A stretch of DNA of 64,000 bases, taken from an uncultured Amylibacter sp. (GTDB lineage: Bacteria > Pseudomonadota > Alphaproteobacteria > Rhodobacterales > Rhodobacteraceae). The stretch is from NCBI GenBank assembly GCA_947497475.1, contig CANMGS010000003.1:1-64000 (forward strand), written 5' to 3'. Below, in pieces: positions 25,766 to 35,361 of this stretch. The notes under the pieces were generated by a model. The model saw nothing but the letters and a program-made list of their open reading frames with translations, ran no database searches and was not told the DNA's origin. Both the position numbers and the translations under genes were made by a program. Every line of letters begins with the position of its first letter. The stretch's first letter is position 1.

Positions 25766-26314
25766 TTATTCCTTTGTCACACCGCTAAGCGGGTTTTCCA
25801 ATAAAACGTTAACCGTTTTCTCAGCCATAGCATCCAGAGTAATATCTGGTTCAGATTCAACAAACATCTCGGCTTTAGCATAAAATGGCGTGCGTTCCTT
25901 ATAAAGCTCTGTCAGTTTTGCATGAGGGTTGGCCACCCGCAGTAAGGGGCGAGTATTCTTGTGCCTGACACGTTCCCAAAGAATGCTTAAATCAGCACGT
26001 AACCAAAGAGCGACACCTTTATTTGCAATCAAACGGCGGTTTTCTTCCGACATATAGGCCCCACCACCAGTGGACAAAATACAAGGTGGGCCCTCTAGCA
26101 ACCGATCCAGCACTTGTGTTTCTTTTTGGCGAAAAAACGGCTCGCCATCACGCTCGAATATCTCAGGGATAGACATATTAGCGGCTTTAACGATCTCTTC
26201 ATCTGAATCCACAAAAGGTGCACCCAGTTCTTGAGCCACAAGTTTGCCTACTGCTGTCTTACCAGCCCCCATAAGCCCAACAAGAACAATGGTTTTTGAT
26301 AGTGTATAACTCAC
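25766..26314 (-). CDS. aroK: Shikimate kinase
   Basis: A 182-residue P-loop kinase that phosphorylates shikimate. Walker A is GLMGAGKTAVGK (about 13-24); substrate-binding residues are in FVDSDEEI, RDGEPFFRQKE and LSTGGGAYM, and the lid is RHKNTRPLL. The gene begins with GTG (GTG-AGT-TAT) close behind AAAG. The aroKB order is standard in this order. Confidence 0.94.
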   Translation of the reverse strand: MSYTLSKTIVLVGLMGAGKTAVGKLVAQELGAPFVDSDEEIVKAANMSIPEIFERDGEPFFRQKETQVLDRLLEGPPCILSTGGGAYMSEENRRLIANKGVALWLRADLSILWERVRHKNTRPLLRVANPHAKLTELYKERTPFYAKAEMFVESEPDITLDAMAEKTVNVLLENPLSGVTKE

Positions 26315-26466
26315 CTTTAGCCCTTACATTTCCTATTCGATCACAAAGTGGCGAAGTTTTGCTACAACCCCACCCTGACGGATGACTTTTCTTACAATCG
26401 TGATAACATCCCCTACAAACAAGACAAGGTGCAACCGTACACCGAAAGGGCAGTTAAGGTAATTTG

Positions 26467-26601
26467 ATGGGTCGTTTAATAAAATTCATATTCTTTTTGA
26501 TCGTTTTGGGCACTATCGGCCTAATTGGTTATTCTTACTTCGGCGATTTATCTTCTCCAAATGTTGAAATTATTCAGCCAGTACCGACAGATGACAGTTA
26601 A
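26467..26601 (+). CDS. Small single-pass membrane protein (44 residues)
   Basis: MGRLIKFIFFLIVLGTIGLI starts a peptide with one strong membrane helix (about 4-24) and a short acidic, proline-containing tail ending VPTDDS. Its final codons contain the ATG of the next gene (ATGACAGTTAA). Small membrane genes of this kind between aroKB and xerD are a feature I associate with Rhodobacterales genomes. Function unknown. Confidence 0.7.
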   Translation: MGRLIKFIFFLIVLGTIGLIGYSYFGDLSSPNVEIIQPVPTDDS

Positions 26602-28105
26602 AAAAGCATTTATGGCTTTGGCACTTTTAACATGTGCGCCCAAAGCATATTCAGATCCTCTTTCGGCGGTGGATTGGTTGTCCAAATCATTAGAAGAACC
26701 ACAAGCAGTCGCGCCAGAAACACCGCTTGAAGGCGTTTCAATAGAAGCCATTTCGACAACACAGCTTACAACAATTCAAAAAGATACTGTTGGCCTCTTC
26801 CCTTCGGAAATATCAGGCATTCCTATTGATTTCTGGGGTGGCAGTGCCGTTGACCGCTTAGCTGTCCTGCTTCGCAATGCCCCAAAGGATCAGATACCAG
26901 AGATTACAGCCCTGTGGCGCCGCATTGTCCTTGCCGAGATTAACCCACCTCTGGCCGGCTCTACATCGCATAAATTGCTTTTGGCCCGCTTAGATAATTT
27001 ACTGATGGCAGGTGACTTAGATCCTGCCGAGGCTTTGTTAAAGGCAGCCGATCCAAATGATCCAGAACTGTTTCGTCGTTGGTTTGACATTAGCATCCTA
27101 ACACAACGTACAGACGATGCCTGTAAACGTATGGCCAGTAATCCCAATTTTGCTCCGACACTGCAGGCACGTGTCTTTTGTCTTGCACGATCAGGTGACT
27201 GGAAGGCTGCCGAATTAACACTTTCTACAGCACAAGCGATTGGGTCTATTTCAGAACAAGATGCTTTGTTAACTGGTATGTTCTTGGATCCTGAAACATT
27301 TGAAGGCGATGCTGAACCTGCTTTGCCTAAAAAGCTTACCCCTTTGACATTTGTAATGCGTGAAAGTCTCGGCTTGCCAAGACCACCACAAAGCCTGCCA
27401 CTGGCCTTTCTACATCTTGACCTGCAAAATAATGCGGGTTGGAAAGTTCGGATTGAATCTGCTGAACGTTTGGTGCGTGAAAAAGCGTTGTCCACACCCG
27501 CTTTATTAAACTTATACCTCGAAGGATCGCCATCAGCTTCAGGTGGCGTATGGGATCGCGTTTCTGCAGTTCAAAAACTAAACGATACTTTTGATCAAAA
27601 CGATGATGAAAAACTATCAGAAGCTTTAATAGAAACTTATAAGACATTAAAACCATTAGATTTAACATTTGTCTTATCTGGTTGGTTTGCACCCGCGCTT
27701 TTGGACCATACACTGACAGAGGAGGCAAGAAAGATCGCATTTGAATTGGCAATACTACATCCTGATGCACAGGATTTAGCTCCGGCTTTTTCATCCACAT
27801 CCCAGTCAGATCAATTTATTTTATCTACGCTGACAGGCGATTTCACGACACCTGCAAATACGGACATGCAAACTGCCATCTCAAACGCATTACAAGGGTT
27901 TGCACCAAAGACAGCCTTACATCTTACCATAGACGACAACCGCCATGGTGAGGCCATAATTTCTGCCTTAACACTTCTACATGATGGATCAGAGACCGAT
28001 GTCGGAGATATAGAAACTGCCCTTTCGGCATTGGCTTATAAAGGTTTCGAAAATGAGGCAAAACGCATTGCTGCACAGTTGTTAATCTTAGGTGAAGTCA
28101 CATGA
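26591..28105 (+). CDS. Exported alpha-helical repeat protein, unknown
   Basis: A 504-residue protein with a signal peptide (MTVKKAFMALALLTCAPKAYS, likely cut before DPL). The rest is rich in alanine and leucine helices of TPR/SEL1-like texture (for example LARLDNLLMAGDLDPAEALLKAADP and LARSGDWKAAELTL) but without strict repeats. It is probably a periplasmic scaffold; this is inference. The ATG at 26591 lies within the end of the 44-residue gene, and the stop overlaps the xerD ATG (ATGA), so the three form one coupled unit. Confidence 0.65.
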   Translation: MTVKKAFMALALLTCAPKAYSDPLSAVDWLSKSLEEPQAVAPETPLEGVSIEAISTTQLTTIQKDTVGLFPSEISGIPIDFWGGSAVDRLAVLLRNAPKDQIPEITALWRRIVLAEINPPLAGSTSHKLLLARLDNLLMAGDLDPAEALLKAADPNDPELFRRWFDISILTQRTDDACKRMASNPNFAPTLQARVFCLARSGDWKAAELTLSTAQAIGSISEQDALLTGMFLDPETFEGDAEPALPKKLTPLTFVMRESLGLPRPPQSLPLAFLHLDLQNNAGWKVRIESAERLVREKALSTPALLNLYLEGSPSASGGVWDRVSAVQKLNDTFDQNDDEKLSEALIETYKTLKPLDLTFVLSGWFAPALLDHTLTEEARKIAFELAILHPDAQDLAPAFSSTSQSDQFILSTLTGDFTTPANTDMQTAISNALQGFAPKTALHLTIDDNRHGEAIISALTLLHDGSETDVGDIETALSALAYKGFENEAKRIAAQLLILGEVT

Positions 28106-29025
28106 GCGGACACTGGATTGAAACATTTCTAGAAGCAATGCAGGCAGAACAGGATGCATCAGAAAATACGCTTCTTGCTTATGCACGTGATTTAAATGAA
28201 TTCGAAGCTTTTTTGAGCAGTAAAAAACGCGATTTTAAGTCAGCAAATCGTGCTGATGTTGAAAGCTACATCGTTGACCTTGAAAACCGTGGGATGGCTG
28301 CATCGACACGTGCCAGGCGTTTGTCAGCTGTCCGTCAATTGTTTCGTTTTGCATTTGAAGAAAGCTGGCGCACTGATGATCCTTCAGCTCAGATAAAAGG
28401 CCCACGTAAAACAAAACATTTACCAGATACACTGAGTGAAGCAGATGTTGATCGCTTATTAGAAGCAGCGACAGAAACAGGGCGTAAGAAAACAGATTGC
28501 TTACGCAACACCTGTTTGATGCAACTTCTTTACGCCACAGGAATGCGTGTAACTGAATTGGTATCCCTTCCCGCAGCTGCTGTGCGTGGTAATCCAGACA
28601 TGTTGCTTGTTAAAGGTAAAGGCGGCAAAGAGCGTATGGTACCGCTTTCCCCACCCGCAAAAATGGCGACTGCAGTCTATTTAAAACACCGTGATGAAGC
28701 GGAGGCTTATGCACGAACCAAAGGCAAAGTGCCTTCTAAATACCTTTTCCCTTCCAACGGAAAATTGGGTCACCTTACGCGGATCAGATTTTACACATTA
28801 GTGAAGGAAATCGCAGTAAATGCGGGTGTAAGTCCAGATACCGTTACACCCCATACATTACGCCATGCGTTTGCAACGCATTTACTTGCAAATGGTGCTG
28901 ATCTGCGGGTTATTCAGATGCTCTTGGGACACGCTGATGTCGCAACAACTGAGATTTATACACACGTATTAGATGAAAAACTAAAGTCATTGGTACTGGA
29001 TCATCATCCTATGGCCAAAGATTAA
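28102..29025 (+). CDS. xerD: Site-specific tyrosine recombinase XerD
   Basis: A 307-residue XerC/D-type recombinase. The N-terminal SAM-like core-binding domain (about 4-90) is followed by the catalytic domain with R in ATGMRVTELV, K in KGKGGKERMVPL, HTLRH, the second H in LLGHADVATTEIYTHV, and tyrosine in the same block. It resolves chromosome dimers at dif. XerD is preferred over XerC because of length and the aroKB context. The ATG overlaps the preceding gene, and the end is convergent and 4 bp overlapping with the phosphoesterase gene. Confidence 0.9.
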   Translation: MSGHWIETFLEAMQAEQDASENTLLAYARDLNEFEAFLSSKKRDFKSANRADVESYIVDLENRGMAASTRARRLSAVRQLFRFAFEESWRTDDPSAQIKGPRKTKHLPDTLSEADVDRLLEAATETGRKKTDCLRNTCLMQLLYATGMRVTELVSLPAAAVRGNPDMLLVKGKGGKERMVPLSPPAKMATAVYLKHRDEAEAYARTKGKVPSKYLFPSNGKLGHLTRIRFYTLVKEIAVNAGVSPDTVTPHTLRHAFATHLLANGADLRVIQMLLGHADVATTEIYTHVLDEKLKSLVLDHHPMAKD

Positions 29026-29822
29026 AGTCGCATTTCAATGGGCAATGTATCCTCGCTGGGCCAATACCCTGTTTTGAGAGTTTCATGATAGCCTTGTGTT
29101 AAACCAGCATTTTTCATTGCAGTGTATTCTAAAGTAAAATCATAGCTTAAACTTTTGATTTTAAATTCTTTATCAGACAGATAACCATAGCTCGTCTGTG
29201 GTTTTCCATTATGTGATGGCATGCCAATCGCGCCTGTATTAGTCCATTCTATTCCATCAATCATGCGTCGCATTGCGATACCAGAATGGCCAGCAATAAT
29301 GTGATCCACAGAGCCCACTTGTTCTATAAGAACGTTAATTTCTTCCGCAATCACACTGTCAGTGGTAACAGGCCAAATAAAGCGCGACACATCGGTCGCT
29401 CCGCCGTGGATTACGGCATAACGTTTTCCATTACGTTGGAATAAAATACGATCTGGTAATGTGCCCATCCATGCCTTGTTATCATCGCTTACTTCTGCAG
29501 TTGCATGCGCGTACCAACCGCGTGATAACAGCGAGCATTCCGAACCTTCGTCATATCCACAGCCGCAATCTAAAGCATTTGCTGCCAATTGGATTTCACA
29601 ATTGCCTGCAAGAACAGGAGACCCAAATGCCCGAAGCATATCTGTACAGGCTTGAGGCTCTGCACAATATGCAACAATATCGCCTGAACAGATGACGTTT
29701 TGGGGCGAAATATTATTCTCATGTGCAACATCTAAAAGTGCCTTGAGAGCAGGTAAATTAGAATAAACACCGCCAAACAGCAGCATGTCCCCTTGAATTT
29801 CCCCTAAATCCATTATTTTCAT
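29022..29822 (-). CDS. Metallophosphoesterase-family protein with altered first metal motif
   Basis: A 266-residue calcineurin-like protein. Motif positions: GGVYSNLPAL (17-26) where the family normally has D-x-H-(G)-N, CSGDIVAY (45-52, retaining GD), LAGNCE (71-76, family GNH[E/D]), VIHGGATD (H138), and AGHSG (176-180, family GHTH). Metal ligands of motif I and the histidine of motif III are therefore replaced. It may use fewer metals or act as a binding protein. AAGGGA is 9 bp from the chosen ATG (29822); other in-frame ATGs lie 6 bp upstream and 9 bp downstream. Confidence 0.7.
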   Translation of the reverse strand: MKIMDLGEIQGDMLLFGGVYSNLPALKALLDVAHENNISPQNVICSGDIVAYCAEPQACTDMLRAFGSPVLAGNCEIQLAANALDCGCGYDEGSECSLLSRGWYAHATAEVSDDNKAWMGTLPDRILFQRNGKRYAVIHGGATDVSRFIWPVTTDSVIAEEINVLIEQVGSVDHIIAGHSGIAMRRMIDGIEWTNTGAIGMPSHNGKPQTSYGYLSDKEFKIKSLSYDFTLEYTAMKNAGLTQGYHETLKTGYWPSEDTLPIEMRL

Positions 29823-29902
29823 CACCATACATCCCTTGATGTGACACACGCTTAGCCCCATAACATATAGAACACTTGTTTGATGTAAGGAAATCCACAG
29901 AG

Positions 29903-31219
29903 ATGGAAACCATAATGTTAATTTCAGCTGATCTTGATGCAGCTTTTTGGATCACAATAGCGGCAATTCTTGCCTTGTTGATCCTTTCAGGCTTCTTTTC
30001 TGGATCTGAAACAGCTTTGACAGCCGCAAGCCGCGGTAAATTACACAGCCTTGCTGAACAAGGGTCTCGTGGGGCAAAGCGTGCACTATTGTTAACGGAC
30101 GATAATGAACGGCTGATTGGATCTGTTCTGTTGGGCAACAATTTGGTCAATATCCTCGCCACAGCTTTGGCGACAAGTTTGTTTACAAGGCTGTTCGGAG
30201 AAAGCGGCGTGGCCTTAGCAACACTCGTTATGACGATCCTCGTTTTGATCTTTGCAGAGGTATTGCCAAAAACATACGCGATTACAAATTCTGAAACTGC
30301 TGCAACAGCAGTATCAGCCCCTATTCGCATACTTGTCGTTGTTTTATCCCCTATTGTTGCAGCTGTTCAGTGGTTTGTGCGTAACTTCCTGCAACTGTTT
30401 GGCGTTAAAATGGTTGGAAATGATACAGAAGCTGCCCAAGAAGAAATTGCAGGTGCCATTGCACTTGGTCATGTCGAAGGCAATTTTCAAAAAGATGACC
30501 GCGATCGCTTATTAGGTGCGCTTGATTTGAAAGACCGCGAAGTCGAGGAAATCATGTTGCACCGCTCTGATATTGAAATGATCGACGTGGAAGATGATCC
30601 GCAATCTATTGTCCGTCAGTGTTTGGAATCCGCATATACACGTATTCCATTATACAAGGACAATCCCGAGAATATTGTTGGCGTGATCCATGCCAAAGAT
30701 TTGTTGCGTGTCGTAGAAAAGTCATTGCGTAATGGTGCAGACCGCCAAAAAGCGCTGTCTAAGATAAAGATCATGGACATTGCTATGAAGCCCTATTTTG
30801 TGCCTGAGACCACGACTTTAGACGATCAGATGCGCCAATTTCTTCTGCGTCACACACATTTCGCTTTGGTTGTCGACGAATATGGTGCTTTGCAAGGTTT
30901 GATCACTTTGGAAGACATCCTTGAAGAAATCGTGGGGGAGATCACTGACGAACATGACCAAGATGAAGAGTTGGAAAAAAACAAAGATGCTAAGGGTAAT
31001 TATGACATCGATGGGGCTGCAACGATACGCGATTTGAATCGTTCTTATGATTGGAATCTACCTGACGAAGAGGCCAACACAGTGGCTGGCCTCGTTATTT
31101 ATGAAGCGCAAATGATCCCAAATATTGGGCAGGTCTTCAGCTTTCATGGGTTCCGTTTCCAGATCATAGGACGCGAGCAGAACCGTATTACAAAACTAAA
31201 AGTGCGCCCGCTGTCTTAG
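29903..31219 (+). CDS. CNNM/CorC-family (HlyC/CorC) membrane protein
   Basis: A 438-residue protein with the DUF21 membrane domain (three to four helices, about 5-165; [19 protein letters not shown] is the signature), two CBS domains (about 205-330; [26 protein letters not shown] and [33 protein letters not shown]), and the C-terminal CorC_HlyC domain. Homologues are implicated in magnesium/cobalt efflux or transport. A TTG upstream at 29876 is in frame but unlikely. It is convergent with the HerA-like gene; the stop codons overlap by 4 bp. Confidence 0.87.
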   Translation: METIMLISADLDAAFWITIAAILALLILSGFFSGSETALTAASRGKLHSLAEQGSRGAKRALLLTDDNERLIGSVLLGNNLVNILATALATSLFTRLFGESGVALATLVMTILVLIFAEVLPKTYAITNSETAATAVSAPIRILVVVLSPIVAAVQWFVRNFLQLFGVKMVGNDTEAAQEEIAGAIALGHVEGNFQKDDRDRLLGALDLKDREVEEIMLHRSDIEMIDVEDDPQSIVRQCLESAYTRIPLYKDNPENIVGVIHAKDLLRVVEKSLRNGADRQKALSKIKIMDIAMKPYFVPETTTLDDQMRQFLLRHTHFALVVDEYGALQGLITLEDILEEIVGEITDEHDQDEELEKNKDAKGNYDIDGAATIRDLNRSYDWNLPDEEANTVAGLVIYEAQMIPNIGQVFSFHGFRFQIIGREQNRITKLKVRPLS

Positions 31220-32760
31220 CGGCCTTTGAAAAGGCTGCCTAAGACACCGCGAATTAAGGTTTGTCCTGCTTTCGAACCCAATTGACGCGCCAAAGATTTT
31301 GCAAATGTTGTACCAACACTATCACCACGCGAAGATCGCGTGGTTTTTCTTTTGCGTTCAGCTGCATCGTAGCGACGCGCCAGTTTACGTGATTTTTCTT
31401 CGGCTTCTAACTTCTCTTCAGCTTCTTCTGCAAGACGCGCTTCTTCTGCGGCTTGTTCAGTGCGTTTTGCTAAAATTTCAAAAGCAGATTCACGGTCTAT
31501 TGCTGCTTCATAAAGGCCAGAAATATGAGACTGTTTTATGATTGCATCGCGTTCAGATTCTGTAATTGGTCCCAGTTGTGAAGATGGTGGACGAATAAGA
31601 GTGCGCTCAACAACCGTTGGCATCCCTTTTTTCTCTAAGGTGGATACCAAAGCTTCACCAATCCCCAATTCAATAATAGTTTTGGCAGTATCAAACTGTG
31701 GGTTTGTGCGGAATGTTTCAGCCGCATCTCTAAGGTCGCGTTGATCACGTGGTGTAAATGCACGTAAAGCATGTTGTATGCGATTACCCAATTGTCCCAA
31801 AATATCATCAGGAACATCCCCAGGACTTTGTGTAATAAAGTAAATACCAACCCCTTTTGAACGGATCAGACGTACAACTTGTTCTACTTTTTTAATTAAC
31901 GCTTTAGGAGCATCTTCAAACAACAAATGTGCTTCATCGAAAAAAAACACAAATTTTGGCTTATCTGGGTCGCCTATTTCTGGCAGCTCTTCGAAGAGTT
32001 CTGAAAGCATCCAAAGTAGGAATGTTGCGTATAAGTCAGGGGATTGCATGAGCTTATCAGCCGCAAGTATATTGATGCGTCCCTGCCCGCTTGGCGTTGT
32101 TGAGATCATATCATTCAGATTTAATGCAGGTTCGCCAAAGAATTGCTCAGCACCTTGATTTTCAAGCACTAGTAAACTTCTTTGGATTGCTCCAATCGAG
32201 GTGACATGCACGCTTCCATAACGCAAAGAAACCTCATTTGCATTCTCACCAAGCCAGATTAGCATAGCACGTAAATCTTTTAGATCCATCAATGCAAGAC
32301 CTTGTTCATCTGCAACACGGAATGCGATATTCACAACACCTTCTTGGGCATCAGTCAGATTCAAGAGTCGTGACAATAGCAATGGGCCCATTTCAGAAAC
32401 AGTTGTGCGAATTGGATGGCCTTTTTCACCAAATAGATCCCAGAATGTTACTGGAAATTTATCATATCCATAGTCGTCGAATTTAATTGTTTCAGCCCGA
32501 CTGGTAAAAGCGTCATGTAATTTAAAATCAGGCGAACCAGCATTCGCAATACCCGATAAATCGCCTTTTACATCTGACATGAAAACAGGAACACCCGCTT
32601 GAGAAAAGCTTTCAGCTAAAATCTGCAGCGTAACCGTTTTACCTGTACCTGTAGCGCCAGCAACCAAACCGTGCCTATTGGCATATTTAAGGATTAAATT
32701 TTGGTGTGTTGAATAGTCTTCGCCACCGCCACCAATAAAAATACGATCAATTTCTGACAT
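31216..32760 (-). CDS. HerA-like ATPase (DUF853 type)
   Basis: A 514-residue P-loop ATPase of the HerA/FtsK superfamily. Walker A is [11 protein letters not shown] (about 35-45), Walker B is [12 protein letters not shown], and [29 protein letters not shown] matches the family's sensor region. The C-terminal 90 residues are a charged coiled coil ([22 protein letters not shown]) ending in a basic tail. Family members are described as putative DNA translocases, but no nuclease partner (NurA) lies nearby and the role is unknown. AAGGGATG precedes the ATG at 32760. Confidence 0.83.
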   Translation of the reverse strand: MSEIDRIFIGGGGEDYSTHQNLILKYANRHGLVAGATGTGKTVTLQILAESFSQAGVPVFMSDVKGDLSGIANAGSPDFKLHDAFTSRAETIKFDDYGYDKFPVTFWDLFGEKGHPIRTTVSEMGPLLLSRLLNLTDAQEGVVNIAFRVADEQGLALMDLKDLRAMLIWLGENANEVSLRYGSVHVTSIGAIQRSLLVLENQGAEQFFGEPALNLNDMISTTPSGQGRINILAADKLMQSPDLYATFLLWMLSELFEELPEIGDPDKPKFVFFFDEAHLLFEDAPKALIKKVEQVVRLIRSKGVGIYFITQSPGDVPDDILGQLGNRIQHALRAFTPRDQRDLRDAAETFRTNPQFDTAKTIIELGIGEALVSTLEKKGMPTVVERTLIRPPSSQLGPITESERDAIIKQSHISGLYEAAIDRESAFEILAKRTEQAAEEARLAEEAEEKLEAEEKSRKLARRYDAAERKRKTTRSSRGDSVGTTFAKSLARQLGSKAGQTLIRGVLGSLFKGR

Positions 32761-32907
32761 CCAACACATCCCTTATTTTAGTCTAACTGACATAACTATA
32801 TGGCTTGGATCGCGATAAGAAACAATGTTCTTAATATTATACGACAATTAAGTAGGAAAATTAACGAATAAGCCTGCATTTTCTTGCAAAAATATAGGCT
32901 TAGGCAG

Positions 32908-33016
32908 TTGACGGATAAACCATGACGTTCTAACGTCTGATCACATTTCGGCTAGTCCGATAGGGAGAATGCCAAAAAGGCACAAAAAAGACGCATCACT
33001 GGATGTGTCTTTTTTT
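32908..33016 (+). ncRNA. Candidate small RNA (about 75 nt) with promoter and terminator
   Basis: TTGACG (32908-32913) and TAACGT (32931-32936), 17 bp apart, predict a start near 32943. The transcript would hold two short hairpins (TCGG-CTAGT-CCGA and TGCC-AAAAA-GGCA), then an intrinsic terminator GACGCATC-ACTG-GATGTGTC with TTTTTTT (to 33016). No reading frame is present and neither flanking gene needs this terminator. It matches no RNA family I recognise. Confidence 0.5.
32924..32937. promoter_or_regulatory. Palindrome over the -10 element of the candidate RNA
   Basis: GACGTT-CT-AACGTC is a perfect 6-bp inverted repeat overlapping TAACGT, a typical repressor position. Confidence 0.4.
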
Positions 33017-33070
33017 ATTGGCGAGAACCTGCTTAGACAGAGTAATCACTTATGTGTCACAAATTTTGAC

Positions 33071-33099
33071 CTGACAAATGTGTGTTTGGTTTGTATTAG
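33071..33099 (+). promoter_or_regulatory. Probable promoter of the IalB-like gene
   Basis: CTGACA (33071-33076) and TATTAG (33094-33099) are 17 bp apart. A consensus TATAAT at 33104 is an alternative -10, but with no good -35. Confidence 0.4.
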
Positions 33100-33132
33100 T
33101 CTTTATAATGAATCGAATGAGTGAGATTTAAA

Positions 33133-33789
33133 ATGAATAAGTTAATCCTAACGTCCATAATTGCACTTGGTTTTAGTGTTGGCACAGCAAGCTTTGCCCA
33201 AGACACAACAACGCAAGAAACGACAGCGCCTGAAACAACAGAAGAAGCGCCTAAAGCCGAAGATGCAAAACCAACAGAGCCTACAGCGACCGTAGAAGAT
33301 GAAACATTCCCTGTTGCAGAAGAAACAAAAAAAGTTGCGATTGGAACCGAGGTAATAAAGTCTGAACATGGCGACTGGCAAATTATTTGTTTTGTTGTTC
33401 CAGAAGGCCAAGACGAACAATGTCGTATGTATCAACTCTTAACGGATGAAAATGACCAACCTGTTGCAGAATTCAGTATTGTCGCTTTAGATGATGCAGC
33501 AAAAGCAGAAGCTGGTGTAAATTTTGTATCTCCTCTTGGTACATTACTTACAGCACAAGCCAGCATGCGTGTTGATGCAGGCCAAACAAAGCGTTACCCA
33601 TACAGCTGGTGTGAAGCACAAGGCTGCATCACGCGTTTCGGCCTAACAAAAACCGAGCTTGATGGTCTCAGAAAAGGCAACAAGGCAGTTATGACTATTC
33701 TTGCAGCCGCTGCTCCAAAGAATCCAATTGAATTAGATTTATCGCTTACTGGGTTCACAGCGGGTTGGAATGCACTAAAAGGCATATAA
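33133..33789 (+). CDS. Invasion-associated locus B (IalB)-family exported protein
   Basis: A 218-residue protein with a signal peptide cut after SFA (about residue 23), then a low-complexity linker of about 50 residues rich in threonine, glutamate, alanine and proline, then the IalB domain (EHGDWQIICF...CRMYQLL...LPLG-like VSPLGTLLTAQASMRVDAG, YSWCEAQGCITRFGLT) with paired cysteines. The family was named from a Bartonella invasion locus but is widespread in free-living alphaproteobacteria; the role is unclear, probably in the envelope. A GTG at 33121 is in frame but the ATG at 33133 begins a normal signal peptide. Confidence 0.85.
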   Translation: MNKLILTSIIALGFSVGTASFAQDTTTQETTAPETTEEAPKAEDAKPTEPTATVEDETFPVAEETKKVAIGTEVIKSEHGDWQIICFVVPEGQDEQCRMYQLLTDENDQPVAEFSIVALDDAAKAEAGVNFVSPLGTLLTAQASMRVDAGQTKRYPYSWCEAQGCITRFGLTKTELDGLRKGNKAVMTILAAAAPKNPIELDLSLTGFTAGWNALKGI

Positions 33790-33815
33790 ATCCTGCTCTA
33801 CCTATATTATTTAAA

Positions 33816-33842
33816 AGCCCTACAACTTTGTGGGGTTTTTTT
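33816..33842. terminator. Terminator between ialB-like and ketosynthase genes
   Basis: A 9-bp stem AGCCCTACA / TGTGGGGTT (two G-U) is followed on the plus strand by T residues; the minus strand also has TTTT after the stem, so both convergent genes can use it. It abuts the ketosynthase stop codon. Confidence 0.8.
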
Positions 33843-35049
33843 ATACCTTTCGCACAGCCAAGACCGCATTTAAGCCGCCAAAGGCAAAAGCGTTACTAAT
33901 CGCAACATCCACTTTTTCTTGGCGCGCGGTATTTGGAACGACATCCAAATCGCATTCGGGATCTATTTTATTATGGTTTATTGTCGGAGCAATCATACCA
34001 TCGTTTACTGCTGCAATTGTTGCCAATAGCTCAACACCGCCAGTTCCACCAATCAAATGGCCATGCATTGCTTTGGTCGATGAAATCATAACATCATCGG
34101 CAGCGGCTCCCAGTGCTTCACGGATCGCAGCACATTCTGTTTTATCATTTGCCGTTGTAGCTGTACCATGTGCGTTTACATATCCAACATTTTCTGGGGA
34201 AACATTCGCATCACGCAATGCTCGACGTATTGCACTGGCAGCGCCCTTTTGACTTGGCATAACAATGTCAGCTGCATCTGAAGTCATCGCAAAACCAATC
34301 AACTCTGCCAATATAGTTGCTCCGCGCGCTTTTGCATGCTCATATTCTTCGAATACAAATACGGCGGCACCTTCACCCTGTACCATCCCATTACGAGTTG
34401 CACAGAATGGGCGGCATCCGTCTTTAGACATAACGCGCAGGCCTTCCCACGCTTTGATGCCGCCAAAACAGAGCATACTTTCACTACCACCTGTAATCAT
34501 CACATCGGACATACCTGAGCGGATCATATGATAAGCTTGGCCCATAGCATGGTTCGAAGATGCACAAGCACTCGCAACTGTAAAGGTTGGGCCATTCAAG
34601 CCGTAAATCATAGACACATGGCTAGCAGCCGCGTTGTTCATCAATCGTGGCACAACAAATGGGTGAACGCGGTTTTTACCGTCTTCATAGACAGTACGAT
34701 AATTTTCGTCCTGTGTGGTTAATCCGCCCCCAGCAGTTCCAAGGATAACACCTGTATGAGTTGCAAGCTCTTCTGTGAATTCTAGCCCACTTTGGGAAAT
34801 CGCTTCTTTAGCAGAAATCAAAGCAAATTGGGTAAAAGGATCGTATAAACCAATTTCTTGACGGTTGAAAAAATCGTCAGCTTTATAGTCTTTGATTTGC
34901 CCGCCAATTTTCACATTTAAGCGGTCAACATTTTGGAACTCTAGTTCCCCAATCCCACAGACACCATTTGACATCGCATCCAATGTGGTTTTGGCATCAT
35001 GCCCTAAAGCATTGATTGTGCCCTGCCCTGTGATTACAACCCGGCGCAT
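33841..35049 (-). CDS. Beta-ketoacyl-ACP synthase (FabF/KAS II-like)
   Basis: A 402-residue condensing enzyme. The Cys-His-His triad is visible in VASACASSNHA, VNAHGTATTANDKTE and STKAMHGHLIGGTGG. The last block has AMHGH where FabF usually has SMTGH, and the protein pairs with a specialised carrier gene next door, so it is more likely a dedicated ketosynthase than the housekeeping fabF. It starts 7 bp after the carrier-protein stop. Together with lpxD upstream, a role in unusual acyl chains for lipid A is plausible. Confidence 0.82.
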   Translation of the reverse strand: MRRVVITGQGTINALGHDAKTTLDAMSNGVCGIGELEFQNVDRLNVKIGGQIKDYKADDFFNRQEIGLYDPFTQFALISAKEAISQSGLEFTEELATHTGVILGTAGGGLTTQDENYRTVYEDGKNRVHPFVVPRLMNNAAASHVSMIYGLNGPTFTVASACASSNHAMGQAYHMIRSGMSDVMITGGSESMLCFGGIKAWEGLRVMSKDGCRPFCATRNGMVQGEGAAVFVFEEYEHAKARGATILAELIGFAMTSDAADIVMPSQKGAASAIRRALRDANVSPENVGYVNAHGTATTANDKTECAAIREALGAAADDVMISSTKAMHGHLIGGTGGVELLATIAAVNDGMIAPTINHNKIDPECDLDVVPNTARQEKVDVAISNAFAFGGLNAVLAVRKV

Positions 35050-35056
35050 AAGATTG

Positions 35057-35317
35057 TCAGGCTTTCTGAGCGGTAATTAGACCCTCAACCGCTTGCGTTA
35101 TGGATTGTATAGAAGAGATATCAAAACTTGATGCTTTAGGATCGTTTGCATTGAATGGGACTTGAATGTCGAACTCTTCTTCTATGGCAAAAATACATTC
35201 TACCAATGCCATAGAATCCACACCAAGCTCTTCTAATGTGGAAGATGATGTTACATCGCTGGGCTCTAAAAAAGCTTGCTCGGCCACGATCGCAATGATT
35301 TTATCCTCGACAGACAT
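35057..35317 (-). CDS. Acyl carrier protein (AcpXL-like)
   Basis: An 86-residue carrier protein. The phosphopantetheine serine is in LGVDSMALVE (about 31-40). FAIEEEFDIQVPFNAN after it, and the length beyond the normal 78 residues, resemble AcpXL, the carrier for very-long-chain acyl groups of lipid A in Rhizobiales. It lies between lpxD and a ketosynthase gene on the same strand. Assignment to lipid A metabolism rests on context and similarity of the helix II-III region. Confidence 0.75.
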   Translation of the reverse strand: MSVEDKIIAIVAEQAFLEPSDVTSSSTLEELGVDSMALVECIFAIEEEFDIQVPFNANDPKASSFDISSIQSITQAVEGLITAQKA

Positions 35318-35361
35318 GACTGATATATCCTCATATTTCAGTTATCTCCCCCTTAGCGGTT

